In this document: positions 10,127-18,891 of the stretch, in pieces
How the letters are laid out: every line of letters starts with the position of its first letter
Numbering within the stretch: position 1 is the first letter of the stretch
From: Candidatus Hecatella orcuttiae
Lineage (GTDB): Archaea > Thermoproteota > Bathyarchaeia > Hecatellales > Hecatellaceae
Assembly: GCA_002011035.2 (NCBI GenBank)
Contig: MTLY02000003.1
Location: 1 to 64,000 of the forward strand
DNA: 64,000 nucleotides
Direction of reading: 5' to 3'
Notes under the pieces: model-generated
Database searches by the model: none
The model's input: only the letters and a program-made list of their open reading frames with translations
Told to the model about the DNA's origin: nothing
Translations under genes and position numbers: made by a program

Positions 10127-10651
10127 GTGGAGAAACCCTCAAACCGCCGGAAGCCTGCCTCCCTGCCGGGGGAAGTCGCTTGGCTGTTGGAGGAAGGCTT
10201 CTTCGGCTATCTTGGAACCTCCGGGAAGGGCATGGAGCCCCATGTTACTCCAGTGATCTTTGTCTTCGACCGCGGTTGCATCTACTTCCTAACCTCCAAG
10301 GTGGCTAAGAAGCTTAGGAATATGAGGGAAAACCCGAAGGTAGCCTTCTTGGTAGACATTCGAGACCCCTCTGACCCCCACAACAACAGGGCTGTGCTGG
10401 TTAAGGGGCGGGTGAAAATCTACGGCCTGCTAGACGGGCTGCTTCACTTGAGGGAGTTCTGGAAGGTTAGAAGGCTCTTGGACGAGAAATACCCCAAGTA
10501 CATGAGGGTCTACCGGACGGAGAAGGCTAGGATTCCCAAGGAATGGGGGACAACCATCTTCCTCCGCAGGGTTCTCATCCGGTTGGATGTTGAAAGCTTC
10601 GTCTACATGAGGGAAGCCCGGCCGGTTTCGGTGAGGTTGGAAGGACGGTGA
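10127..10651 (+). CDS. Pyridoxamine 5'-phosphate oxidase-like flavoprotein (copy 1)
   Basis: 174 residues with the split-barrel PPOX fold: FFGYLGTSGKGMEPHVTPVIFVFDRGCIYF, then KKLRNMRENPKVAFLVD, the usual FMN/F420-binding arrangement. Members include PNPOx-like enzymes, F420-dependent reductases and flavin-binding stress proteins; the substrate cannot be inferred. The start is GTG 10127. The stop overlaps the next gene, a second copy of the same family, by 4 bp, so the two are probably translated together and may form a heterodimer. Confidence 0.85.
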   Translation: MEKPSNRRKPASLPGEVAWLLEEGFFGYLGTSGKGMEPHVTPVIFVFDRGCIYFLTSKVAKKLRNMRENPKVAFLVDIRDPSDPHNNRAVLVKGRVKIYGLLDGLLHLREFWKVRRLLDEKYPKYMRVYRTEKARIPKEWGTTIFLRRVLIRLDVESFVYMREARPVSVRLEGR

Positions 10652-11145
10652 AGACCACGGCTCTAACCCCCCAGCTGGAAGCCCTGCTCAGGGACTCCCC
10701 TTTCGCCTACCTCTGCACAGTGGACGCCTCCAACCAGCCTCATGTGACTCCCATCTTCTTCACCTTCGACTTCTCAGCCTCCTCCCTCTACTTCGCCGCG
10801 TTCTCCGCCACCAAAAAGCTGGCGAACCTCAGGGTTAACCATCGCCTGTCCCTCACCGTCGACATCCGAGACCCGGTGGACCCCCTCAACAACTTCGGCG
10901 TCCTCATCCGCGGGGAGGCTGAAATCCTAGGCTCCATGGCCTCCTTGGAGGAGAAAGAGCTGGAGGAGTGGAAGCCCCTGCTCAGCCGCTTCGAGGAGAA
11001 GTACCCCCGGTTTAGGGAGTGGCTGAGGGGAGCCCTAGCCGACGTCAAACCCGCCTGCCTCTGGTGGGTGAGAGTTAAGCCTTCGAAGATAACCGCGTGG
11101 AAAGGCCCTCGGTTCGAGGCGTTGGCCTCCCGCTGGGAGCAGTAA
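10648..11145 (+). CDS. Pyridoxamine 5'-phosphate oxidase-like flavoprotein (copy 2)
   Basis: 165 residues, paralogous to the gene just upstream. Both carry HVTPxxFxFD, a KKLxNxR motif and VDIRDPxDPxNN. It starts at a GTG inside the stop of copy 1 (gtga). The two proteins share the barrel core but differ in their C-terminal halves, suggesting an old tandem duplication with divergence. Cytoplasmic, FMN- or F420-dependent redox function is inferred from the family. Confidence 0.85.
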   Translation: MKTTALTPQLEALLRDSPFAYLCTVDASNQPHVTPIFFTFDFSASSLYFAAFSATKKLANLRVNHRLSLTVDIRDPVDPLNNFGVLIRGEAEILGSMASLEEKELEEWKPLLSRFEEKYPRFREWLRGALADVKPACLWWVRVKPSKITAWKGPRFEALASRWEQ

Positions 11146-11182
11146 ATCCTATATGGAGCCTCTTCTCCCAAGTTTTCCGGGG

Positions 11183-11464
11183 ATGAGGTTGAAGGCTAGA
11201 GCCCACGTCTTCGTCAGCGGCCGGGTTCAGGGGGTCTTCTTCCGCTGGGAAACCCGGGACGAGGCGGTGAGGCATGGGGTGAAGGGCTGGGTGCGCAACC
11301 TCCCCGACGGAAGAGTGGAAGCCGTTTTCGAAGGGGAAAAGGAAGCTGTGGAGAAGCTGGTGGAATTCTGCCGGCGAGGCCCCCCGGGGGCTAGGGTGGA
11401 AAAAATCCAACTCATCTGGGAGACGCCCGCCGGCGAGTTCGAAGGCTTCCACATCAGACGGTAA
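11183..11464 (+). CDS. acyP: Acylphosphatase
   Basis: 93 residues from ATG 11183. Family motifs: VFVSGRVQGVFFRWETRDEA, with the phosphate-binding loop and catalytic Arg, and the GWVRNLPDGRVEAVFEG block with the catalytic Asn. It hydrolyses acyl phosphates such as carbamoyl phosphate and 1,3-bisphosphoglycerate. The ORF track starts ten codons earlier at ATG 11153, but the alignment to family N-termini favours 11183. The family is small, cytoplasmic and stable. Confidence 0.93.
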   Translation: MRLKARAHVFVSGRVQGVFFRWETRDEAVRHGVKGWVRNLPDGRVEAVFEGEKEAVEKLVEFCRRGPPGARVEKIQLIWETPAGEFEGFHIRR

Positions 11465-11510
11465 AGGTTTAAAGCCTTCTTGGCGCCCTCCCTTGTGAAG
11501 GGAGGTAGAG

Positions 11511-11705
11511 TTGGGAGAAGTTTTCAAGCCTGAAAGGCTGACCCGCGCTAGGAAGAAGCCTCTGCTGCCCGACGCTCCGAGGGTTCCCTCTCCCCCGCAG
11601 CCTTTAACCCTCACCAGCCTCTACCAGGAAATCCTAGAACTCAAGGAGGAGCTGGAGAAGATCAAAACCGCCCTGAAAAGGCAGGGGATACTCCTAGAAG
11701 ACTAG
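11511..11705 (+). CDS. Small coiled-coil protein, unknown
   Basis: 64 residues: a basic N-terminus (KPERLTRARKKP), a proline-rich linker, then an amphipathic helix with heptads (LYQEILELKEELEKIKTALKRQG) likely to form a short coiled coil. A strong ribosome site ggaggt sits just before the TTG start (spacing about 4-5 bases), which supports expression. No family recognised. It lies directly after acyP on the same strand. Confidence 0.6.
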   Translation: MGEVFKPERLTRARKKPLLPDAPRVPSPPQPLTLTSLYQEILELKEELEKIKTALKRQGILLED

Positions 11706-11754
11706 GCAGCCTCAGAAAAGGCTTAAATAAAAAGGCCCCCACATTCTCCCGTTG

Positions 11755-11812
11755 ATGATGAATTCAGCCTTGGCTGAGCCTTTGCGATGAGGAACTTCGA
11801 TGGGCGGACTGA
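11755..11812 (+). ncRNA. C/D box methylation-guide sRNA
   Basis: A 58-nt element with the full archaeal C/D layout: box C atgatga (11755-11761), 12-nt spacer, box D' ctga (11774-11777), box C' gcgatga (11784-11790), 18-nt spacer, box D ctga (11809-11812). The D' guide contains ttcagccttg, a perfect 10-nt complement of 16S rRNA caaggctgaa (19-28 here). The D'+5 rule places 2'-O-methylation on G22, about E. coli G902. The D guide has only an 8-nt match to 23S (around 4217-4224), so its target is uncertain. Such RNAs work with L7Ae, Nop5 and fibrillarin. Confidence 0.8.
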
Positions 11813-11941
11813 CCTCGTTTCCCCCATCCAGCCGACACGTAGACGATGGAGCCAGCTTCCAGCTTCTCCCAGAACAAAAACTTGAAGCTTGGCTGAAAAA
11901 TAGTGTGAAAAAGTGGCACATATGAGCATTGTTTTTTAAGC

Positions 11942-12499
11942 CTAGAAAACAGGTGGAAAAAACTCCTCGATCCTGATGAGGATGTTCCCCCCGTGGATGA
12001 TGTTGTAGGTCTTGGAAAGCAAAGACGTGCCTTCCCCAACTCTGAAGGACCTAGCCAACACTCCGGAGGCGGAAACCATGCGGATGCTCAGGATTTCCCT
12101 CCGAACCTCCAACCGATGCCGGGAAATAATCCTCCCAATGGGCAGGTCGGTGCAGGTGAGGTCCCGGCGTATCCCAGCGGCCAGCCTGCTCAACGCCGTC
12201 CACGACCGAGCTACGGCGAGAACCCTTGGGGGTCGAGGGTTCCTCAACTCCACCATCCTGTAGTTAACTCTGCTTCCCTTCGGCACCTGAAGCCACCGGG
12301 CAGTCTGGGCGTCGGCGGGGGCAACCCTGCGGCTCAGCGTCTTCACCACCACCGGCTTCCCGGTTAGGATTTCCAGAATCCGGGTGACGGAGCCGTCGGT
12401 GGTCAGGAGGATCTTCTGGCCTTCCCCCAGCTTCCTTCCCAGCTTCCTCTCCACGCGGCTCAGAGCCTTCAAAAGCTTAAGGTGGGTGAAGGTTTCCAT
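11942..12499 (-). CDS. DUF98 chorismate lyase-like protein
   Basis: 185 residues of the DUF98/UbiC-like fold (LLTTDGSVTRILEILTGKPV near residues 31-50). The archaeal member MJ0807 has been linked to making 4-hydroxybenzoate from chorismate for (tetrahydro)methanopterin synthesis; I infer a similar role. The C-terminal block (RSFRVGEGTSLLSKTYNIIHGGNILIRIEEFFPP) is intact and the length is normal. Monocistronic on the minus strand, with an AT-rich promoter region toward the initiator tRNA gene. Confidence 0.75.
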   Translation of the reverse strand: METFTHLKLLKALSRVERKLGRKLGEGQKILLTTDGSVTRILEILTGKPVVVKTLSRRVAPADAQTARWLQVPKGSRVNYRMVELRNPRPPRVLAVARSWTALSRLAAGIRRDLTCTDLPIGRIISRHRLEVRREILSIRMVSASGVLARSFRVGEGTSLLSKTYNIIHGGNILIRIEEFFPPVF

Positions 12500-12645
12500 A
12501 ATCCCAAGGCACCCCTGTTTCCCAGCGCATAGATGGCTGTCGAACGTCCTTAATGTTTCTCTTCCCCTTCGAGGGAGAAAAGATAATAATCCGGAAGCTT
12601 CATGTATTTAACCACGCACGGCATCCTTCCATATGCCGGCTCAGC

Positions 12646-12724
12646 AGCGGGGTGGGGTAGCCAGGTTTAACCCGCGGGGCTCATAACCCCGAGATCCGTG
12701 GTTCAAATCCACGCCCCGCTACCA
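12646..12724 (+). tRNA. Initiator tRNA-Met (CAU)
   Basis: Cloverleaf: acceptor agcgggg/ccccgct, D arm, anticodon stem cgggg/ccccg with loop ctcataa (anticodon CAT), T arm gtggttcaaatccac, discriminator A and an encoded CCA (12722-12724). The A1-U72 pair and the three G-C pairs closing the anticodon loop mark it as the initiator rather than an elongator. No intron. Confidence 0.96.
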
Positions 12725-12971
12725 CTAAACTTCTGCTGTTCGGGCATGATTTGGATTTATTTTTGCTAAATATCTTGTTAAATGTAAATTTTATTCTATT
12801 TTTAAATGATGTTTAAATCTAATATTCTAGTTTGTAATTGTTTCTTTGAATTAATTAAGGCTATTAATAATAGTCCTATAAAGTCATATGTGTCCGTCTG
12901 ATAAAAAATCTTTCATGCACCCCTCTATTATAGGCAGGTCAAATTAAATATGACATTAAAGCAAGTTAGCT

Positions 12972-13613
12972 ATGATCGACATGCTCGAAATAATATTGTT
13001 CAGTATTTTTTTATTCGTTCTCCCCATTGTTCTTTTTATTATTCTATGGAAGTATATTAGACTAAAGTCCGAATTTTCAAGGATGGTTGCTGAAGGCGCT
13101 AACACTCTCGCTTCTAAAATGTATCAGGAGTGGGTTGAAAAAAAGATCGGCGAAGTTGAACAACAGAAAGATAGCGAGTACAAGTTATTATTTGAACAGT
13201 GGAAAGTTGAGTGTGAGAAAGACATTAGAGAGGATGCGATCAGGAGGTCGATAAGGACATTATTAGGCAAGGTATCAGAACAAATAGCCCCATTCCTCAT
13301 AGCTACAAAGCTTGAAGTTGACCTAAGAGACCTAAGATTCTTGGGGACTCCAATAGACTTTGTAGCATTTAAGGGTCTCTCTGAAAATGACCTTGAAGAG
13401 ATAATTTTTATCGAAGTTAAAAGTGGAAGTCCCCAGCTAACTAGGAGAGAAAGAATGGTGAAGGAAGCTATTGAGACTGGCAATATCTCATGGACATTGT
13501 TCCCTCTTAAAGAGGAGGTAGCCGAGGTCGGAGAGATAATCGAAGAAGAAATAGAAAAAGAAAGTGAAAGACAAATTAAACATAAGGAGGAGGAAGATGA
13601 AGAAGAGCTATAA
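12972..13613 (+). CDS. Membrane-anchored Holliday-junction-resolvase-like nuclease
   Basis: 213 residues. An N-terminal hydrophobic helix (about residues 5-27) is followed by a coiled linker and a PD-(D/E)XK-like core: GTPIDFVAFKG, then EIIFIEVKSG (about residues 140-160). The C-terminus is very acidic and glutamate-rich. This matches the COG4741 group, predicted secreted or membrane nucleases distantly related to archaeal Holliday junction resolvases. The activity is not established. The gene and its flanks are much more AT-rich than the genome core and lie just downstream of the initiator tRNA, suggesting acquisition. Confidence 0.75.
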   Translation: MIDMLEIILFSIFLFVLPIVLFIILWKYIRLKSEFSRMVAEGANTLASKMYQEWVEKKIGEVEQQKDSEYKLLFEQWKVECEKDIREDAIRRSIRTLLGKVSEQIAPFLIATKLEVDLRDLRFLGTPIDFVAFKGLSENDLEEIIFIEVKSGSPQLTRRERMVKEAIETGNISWTLFPLKEEVAEVGEIIEEEIEKESERQIKHKEEEDEEEL

Positions 13614-13890
13614 TTACAATATGAATTATCTGTATTGAGTTTTTGTTATTTGAATTAATTATTTTATTAAATAATTGTTGGATGATAGTCTTGTGAAGCT
13701 ATATTTCATTATTTTAACCATTTTATTCTTATATGAATCAGCCATTCCTTCTCTGTCTTTAACTTCCAATGTCTCACAGTTAGATGCCAATTCCTCGAAT
13801 CTTCAACTCAGTTTGTCCCGAGCATATCTTCCCTCACTGTATACTTTCAATAGGTATACTGATCATGAACCTCATAAAAGCCTTAGAGTT

Positions 13891-14196
13891 CTAAATATTC
13901 AGTTTTACGTAGCCTTTCTTTTTAAGCCAGTATCTCTGGTTTTTCATGTACCGCCAGACGATGTCGCCGCGTTTGGAGTCAAACTCCCATGGAGAAACCA
14001 AAACGAGGTCGCCTACCCTTATCCAGACTCGGCGTTTAAGCTTCCCCACGATGCGGCAGAGCCTCTCCTTGCCGTCTTCGCAGTTAACCAGAATGCGGTC
14101 GTAGCCGTACATCTTGACGGCCATCCCGAAAACCTGGCCTTCGCCTGGGAGGATGAGGTCTTGAAGCTCCTCTTCGCTCAGCACCTTCCTCTTCAA
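13891..14196 (-). CDS. eif1A: Translation initiation factor 1A
   Basis: 101 residues with the S1-like OB fold: EGQVFGMAVKMYGYDRILVNCEDGKERLCRIVGKLKRRVWIRVGDLVLVSPW is the family core. It binds the small subunit A site and helps select the start codon with aIF1, aIF2 and the initiator tRNA, which is encoded 1.2 kb away. Its start overlaps the DEAD-box helicase stop by 4 bp, so the two are probably co-translated. The pairing suggests, but does not prove, that the helicase acts in initiation. Confidence 0.96.
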   Translation of the reverse strand: MKRKVLSEEELQDLILPGEGQVFGMAVKMYGYDRILVNCEDGKERLCRIVGKLKRRVWIRVGDLVLVSPWEFDSKRGDIVWRYMKNQRYWLKKKGYVKLNI

Positions 14197-15608
14197 GCCG
14201 CCTCAGCTCCCCCTTCCCGCCTGCGGCTAGGCCTCCTTGGAGGCCGGCGGCTTCCCCGCTTCCTGTAGCATTCCCGGCAGTAGGTTGCCCTGCCTTCTAG
14301 GGGCTTGAAGGGAACCTCCGCCTTCCTGCCGCATTCCGAGCAGGTAACAGGGTACATTCTCCTTTCTTTCTGTTCGCTGAAGCCCAGTATTCTGCCGCAG
14401 TCCGCGCACTTGCAGAGGTTTCCCACGGTGAGGAAGTTGACCCATCTTTCGCATCGGGCGCAGTATTTCTGGATAGAACTACTGGGAGACGCTTCCCCCC
14501 CTTCCCGGTACGCCGGCTTTATAACCGCCGACGTGCGGTCCTGTATGCGCGTGAAATCCTCTAGCTCCCTGGGGGAAACTAGGATGAAGGACTTACCTGC
14601 ACCCCCTGCCCTCGCCGTCCGGCCGACCCTGTGAAAGTAGATCAGCGGATTCTTCGGGACGTCGTAGTTTATGACAGCGTCCACATGCGGGATGTCCAAT
14701 CCTCTGGCTGCGATGTCCGTGGCTACGAGGATTCTGAGCCTCTTCCCCCGGAACATCTCCATGACCCTGTCGCGCTGGTTTTGGCTGAAGCCGCTGTGAA
14801 GGGCCTCCACGCCGGGAAACCGCCTCCTAAGGCTTCCAGCCAGCCTGTCGACGCGGGCCTTTGTGGCGCAGAAGACGATGGCGGTGGAGGGTTTTTCCCG
14901 GCCTAGGATTTCAGCCAGCGCGCTCAGCTTGGATTTTTCATCCGCAGTCGCATATCTCTGGTCTAAGGTCTCCACAGAAGGCTCGTCGGAGTCCACCAGT
15001 ACCTTCTCAGGGTTCTTCATGTACCTCCCGGACAGGCGGATGATCTCCCCGGGCATGGTGGCTGAGAAAAGGCTTAACTGCCTTGAGCTGGGGGTCTTCC
15101 CTAGGATATATTCGATGTCCTCAATGAATCCCATATCCAGCATGGTGTCCGCCTCATCCAAGACCACAAAGTTCACTCCCCCCAACGAAACAGCCCCCCT
15201 GCGGATGAGGTCGATGGTCCTTCCCGGGGTTCCCACCAGAACTTGCACGCCCTCTTCCAGACGGCGAAGCTGAACACCAATGGGCTGACCTCCGTAGACT
15301 GCTGCGACCTGGATGCCGGTGTATTTTCCCATCCGCCTGATTTCACGGGCAACCTGAACGGCTAACTCCCGCGTCGGAGTGAGAACCAGCCCTTGGATGC
15401 GCCTGTCTCCAGCGTCTAATCTGTGAAGCATGGGGACGGCGTAGGCGGCGGTTTTACCTGTGCCAGTTTTCGCCTGGCCTATGAGGTCTCTTCCCTGCAG
15501 CAGGGGGCTTATCGCCCGCTCCTGGATGGGGAACAGCTCCATGAACCCTAAACTGTCAAGCCCCCTGACTATTCTGGGGTCTAAGCCAAATTCTTGAAAT
15601 TCACTCAT
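14193..15608 (-). CDS. DEAD-box RNA helicase with C-terminal zinc fingers
   Basis: 471 residues. Motifs in order: Q motif, AKTGTGKT (Walker A, residues 46-53), PTRELA, TPGRTID, DEAD (near 150), SAT, then helicase domain 2 with ARGLDIP and HRVGRTARAG. The C-terminal region is unusual for the family: two Cys4 clusters (CARCERWV..CKCADCG and CSECGRKA..CRECY), then a basic tail. These resemble RNA-binding zinc ribbons. ATP-dependent RNA unwinding is the family role. Operonic with eIF1A through a 4-bp overlap. Confidence 0.93.
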   Translation of the reverse strand: MSEFQEFGLDPRIVRGLDSLGFMELFPIQERAISPLLQGRDLIGQAKTGTGKTAAYAVPMLHRLDAGDRRIQGLVLTPTRELAVQVAREIRRMGKYTGIQVAAVYGGQPIGVQLRRLEEGVQVLVGTPGRTIDLIRRGAVSLGGVNFVVLDEADTMLDMGFIEDIEYILGKTPSSRQLSLFSATMPGEIIRLSGRYMKNPEKVLVDSDEPSVETLDQRYATADEKSKLSALAEILGREKPSTAIVFCATKARVDRLAGSLRRRFPGVEALHSGFSQNQRDRVMEMFRGKRLRILVATDIAARGLDIPHVDAVINYDVPKNPLIYFHRVGRTARAGGAGKSFILVSPRELEDFTRIQDRTSAVIKPAYREGGEASPSSSIQKYCARCERWVNFLTVGNLCKCADCGRILGFSEQKERRMYPVTCSECGRKAEVPFKPLEGRATYCRECYRKRGSRRPPRRPSRRREGGAEAA

Positions 15609-15775
15609 TCTATTTTGACACTCCTCGGCAAAACTTAGTTTTCTTCCAACGGCATCAGAACCGAAAAGAAAACGGCTTTGCGTGCAAAACTATTAGCTTG
15701 GTGGCTATTAAACGTTTAGAAGGAAAAACAGGGATGCTAATTAAAAACAGCCTCCCGCAGGCTCTGTTTCCCCTG

Positions 15776-16462
15776 CTATCCGGAGCTGAGGGCTATGTCC
15801 CTGATGACGTCAGCCACATCCTCGCATCTGTCAGCCACGTTCTCCATCTCGTCTATTATCTCTTTCAGCAGCAGACACTGGCCGACAGCCTTCCAGTCGT
15901 TACACCAGCTTAAAAACTCCGGAACCACAGACTCCACCCTGAAGTCGTCGATGCGCTCTTCCAGGTTCTCAACCCTCTGAGACATCTGAATGGCGAGGTT
16001 AGTTTTCTTCGTCAACGCCTCGAAGGCAGCGTTCACATCCCCGGTGATCTTCAGAAGGTTGTCGGCGAAGATTTTGAGGATCTCCCTCAGATTTGGAGTC
16101 AAGTTTTCCGGGGATATGAAGTTCAGCTTTCTGGCAGCGGCCTTCGCGTAGGCGGCTATGTCGTCGGAGGTCATGGTAAGCCGGATGATCTCATCCCGGT
16201 TGATGGGGTGAAACAGGCCCTTGGAAAGCTCTTCTAGGATGGCTCTTTTTATTTCGTCAGCTTCCTTTTCACGCTCGAAAACTTCGTTGAAACATTTGTC
16301 CACTCCTTTTCGGTCGAGCTTGTGGAAGGCTTCGAAGGCCTTATGCATCTCCTCCACCACTTGGAGGATTTTTTTGAGGTGAGTTTTACACAGCTCCAGA
16401 ATTTTCTTATCCCTCTCCCTGCCCAGCCATATGATGGAGCTTGTGGATTTGAAACGGGACAT
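15776..16462 (-). CDS. DUF47/PhoU-like phosphate transport regulator
   Basis: 228 residues of the DUF47 (TIGR00153) family, an all-helical PhoU-like fold with metal-binding acidic repeats (FEREKEADEIKR, VENLEERIDDFR). These proteins are encoded next to PiT transporters and are thought to modulate their activity. It follows the PiT gene on the same strand with a 12-bp gap, so the two form one operon. The stretch downstream (15609-15775) holds only a small hairpin-like sequence. Confidence 0.92.
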   Translation of the reverse strand: MSRFKSTSSIIWLGRERDKKILELCKTHLKKILQVVEEMHKAFEAFHKLDRKGVDKCFNEVFEREKEADEIKRAILEELSKGLFHPINRDEIIRLTMTSDDIAAYAKAAARKLNFISPENLTPNLREILKIFADNLLKITGDVNAAFEALTKKTNLAIQMSQRVENLEERIDDFRVESVVPEFLSWCNDWKAVGQCLLLKEIIDEMENVADRCEDVADVIRDIALSSG

Positions 16463-16474
16463 CCTACTCTGACC

Positions 16475-17488
16475 TTATAATGTTATGAGGACGGAAGCCA
16501 ATTTAAACATAGACCAACTTATAAGGATGACGCAGGGAATAGTTAAAACCCACGTCAAAACGATTTTAACGATAACCCTAGGGCCCATCGTCTTCAACCC
16601 CGTGACCAACCCCACGCCGATGATGGCCCCCACACTGCTGTGGGTGGTGGAGATGGGCAGACCCCAACCGAAGAGGACATAGGGAACGGTGGTGAAACTC
16701 CAAACTACGAGGGCGTTGGACAGCTCCGCAGCCAGCCCCGAGGTCAACGTCAACCGGGTGATGCTGTAGCCCACTGTGCGGATAACCCTGTAACCCCAAG
16801 TGAAGCCGCCCAAGGCAATACCTGCACTGCCAAGAGCCGCCAGCAGAAGCATCGTCTCCGCGGTGGGCAGCCCGACGAATTCTTCAGTCACCGAGACGTA
16901 GACGCCTGTGGCATTACCCACGTCGTTGGCTCCGAAGGAGTAGGCTGAAAAAGCCAAGGCTCCTATTAGCGAGTATCTGACGACCTGCTCCATTCTTCGG
17001 GTGGATGAAAACTTCCCCAGCAGCGATCTTAACCCCAGATAAAGCAAAGCAGCGCAGACAAGGGAGAGAAGAGGAGACAGAAGGATGCCTAAGAAAACCT
17101 TGAAGAGAACCCCCCAGTTGAGGTTCGCTCCGTAGGCGATGAGCCCGTAGCCGATGACGCTGCCGACGGTGGTGTGGGTGGTGGAGACAGGTATGCCCTT
17201 CCAAGTGCAGAGGACCAGCCAGAGGACGATGGAGAGCACCACCGTGAAGGCCGCCAGCGGGTCGATGTGGGGAACTATCCCCCGGGAAAGAGTTTTCATC
17301 ACCATGTGCCCCTGCAGCAGAGCGCCCAAAGCCACAAACACCGAGAAAAGAGCTATGGCCTTGCGCAGCGTAATAGCCCCGCTGCCCACGGCGCACTCCG
17401 TCGGATTAGCAGCGTCGTTGGCGCCCAGAGACCACGCTATCGACAGAGCGAGCACAAGTCCGACGATGAAAACCCAGACCTCAATCAA
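16475..17488 (-). CDS. PiT-family inorganic phosphate permease
   Basis: 337 residues with about ten membrane helices and the duplicated PiT signature: GANDAANPTECAVGSGAI near residue 23, and FGANDVGNATGVY near residue 190. Proton- or sodium-coupled uptake of phosphate (or metal-phosphate) across the cytoplasmic membrane. The start is ATG 17488. It is divergent from the AbrB-PhoU regulator across 279 bp and operonic with the DUF47 gene. Confidence 0.95.
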   Translation of the reverse strand: MIEVWVFIVGLVLALSIAWSLGANDAANPTECAVGSGAITLRKAIALFSVFVALGALLQGHMVMKTLSRGIVPHIDPLAAFTVVLSIVLWLVLCTWKGIPVSTTHTTVGSVIGYGLIAYGANLNWGVLFKVFLGILLSPLLSLVCAALLYLGLRSLLGKFSSTRRMEQVVRYSLIGALAFSAYSFGANDVGNATGVYVSVTEEFVGLPTAETMLLLAALGSAGIALGGFTWGYRVIRTVGYSITRLTLTSGLAAELSNALVVWSFTTVPYVLFGWGLPISTTHSSVGAIIGVGLVTGLKTMGPRVIVKIVLTWVLTIPCVILISWSMFKLASVLITL

Positions 17489-17681
17489 GGGGCGTTCTCC
17501 TCAGAAGGATGGACGATGAAATCTGCATTGGAGGAAAAGGTTGGTCTGAGAGGCTTAGAGCAAAAGGATGCGCGGCGGCTTGCACGCGGGGATTGGAGAC
17601 GGTAAGGTATGCAGCCGGCTTTTTTTATTCTTCCACACCTTTGGAGGCGTGAGTTAGACTTCGAGGGCTGAGAGGGTGGTT

Positions 17682-17735
17682 TAGATATATAGAGATTTTC
17701 GACGTAAACTCAATAGGGGAAAAATAGATATATAG
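17682..17735 (+). promoter_or_regulatory. Duplicated tagatatatag motif upstream of phoU-like gene
   Basis: The 11-mer tagatatatag occurs at 17682-17692 and again at 17725-17735, 43 bp apart, ending 32 bp before the start codon of the AbrB-PhoU gene. One copy could be the TATA element, and both could be regulator sites for the divergent phosphate genes. The first copy lies about 194 bp from the PiT start. Confidence 0.45.
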
Positions 17736-17767
17736 GCTCTATAGACTATATCGACGAGGCACCCGTC

Positions 17768-18802
17768 ATGAACCACCCGTCTGAATGGAGAAAAATCCAA
17801 CTCACAGGGGGCTCCACCTACGTCGTCTCCCTGCCCAAAGAATGGGCCAAGGAAGTCGGATTAACCCCCGGAAGCCCCGTGGCCTTACTCCGCCAACCAG
17901 ACGCCTCCCTCCTCATCGTCCCGGAAGGAGACACGAAGCGAGAGAGCTTTGAGGAAACACTTCTCGAGGTATCCCCCAAGGTGGACCCGGAGGTGGTTGT
18001 CCGCGATTTTATAGCCCGCTACCTTGTCGGCTACGACCTCATCCAAGTGAAGTTCGGGCTTCAGACCACCAGACACCGGGATGCTTTGAAGAAGATCATC
18101 AAAGGGAAACTGATGGGCGTAGAGATAATAGAAGAATCCGCCGACGGGCTGACGGCGCAGTGTCTGCTAGGCTACAAAGAACTCCCAGTGGACCGGGCGT
18201 TGAACCGCATGAGCGTGCTGGCCTCCCTCATGCATAAGGATGCCTTGGCAGCCTTGACCAACTGGGACCACATGCTGGCCCATGAGGTTGTGCTCCGCGA
18301 CGACGAAGTGGACAGGTTCTACTTTTTCATGGTCCGGCAGCTGAAAAAGGCAGTCTACAACAGGGCGATGATCAGGGAGTTCGGCTTGGCGACTCCCCGG
18401 GACTGCCTCGGCTATAGGCTTATAGTGAAAAGCATAGAGAGGGTCGCTGACCACGCGGCCAGAATAGCCCACACGGTCCTGACAATGGACGGCTTGCCCG
18501 ATGAGAAATATTTGAGGGGGATAACCGCCATGAGCTCCCTGTCTCAGGAGGTCTACGCCGACTCCCTTAAGGCCCTCTACAAGGCGGATATAAAGCTCGC
18601 CCACGAAACCATAGCGAAGACCCGACAGATAGGGGCTTTAGAGGACGAGATCGTAGAACAGCTGCTGAACTTCAGACTGGCGAACACGCTTCTCATCAAG
18701 CTGCGGGTGGTCATAGAGAGCATCAGGAGAACAGCTGAATACGGAGCTGACATAGCTGAGATAATCCTCAACCTCAACGCGGATAAAACCGTCAAATATT
18801 GA
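17768..18802 (+). CDS. AbrB-PhoU phosphate uptake regulator
   Basis: 344 residues. A SpoVT/AbrB-type swapped-hairpin DNA-binding domain comes first (RKIQLTGGSTYVVSLPKEWAKEVGLTPG, residues 8-35), then two PhoU three-helix repeats ending AEYGADIAEIILNL. This fusion is common in archaea and joins DNA binding to phosphate-transport sensing. The position divergent from a PiT/DUF47 operon supports a role in phosphate control. It may bind the repeated tagatatatag motifs, which is inference only. Confidence 0.92.
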   Translation: MNHPSEWRKIQLTGGSTYVVSLPKEWAKEVGLTPGSPVALLRQPDASLLIVPEGDTKRESFEETLLEVSPKVDPEVVVRDFIARYLVGYDLIQVKFGLQTTRHRDALKKIIKGKLMGVEIIEESADGLTAQCLLGYKELPVDRALNRMSVLASLMHKDALAALTNWDHMLAHEVVLRDDEVDRFYFFMVRQLKKAVYNRAMIREFGLATPRDCLGYRLIVKSIERVADHAARIAHTVLTMDGLPDEKYLRGITAMSSLSQEVYADSLKALYKADIKLAHETIAKTRQIGALEDEIVEQLLNFRLANTLLIKLRVVIESIRRTAEYGADIAEIILNLNADKTVKY

Positions 18803-18891
18803 GCCGCCGGCTTCGTCTTCAAGTTGGCAGGGAAACCGGCAAAATAGGTTTGCAGGTAAGGCTGAGAGAGCTCAAGGGTCGAGGCCGCCGT

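Noticed and set aside
13675-14268. 197-residue plus-strand ORF
   Set aside because: Mostly antisense to eIF1A, which has full family similarity on the other strand.
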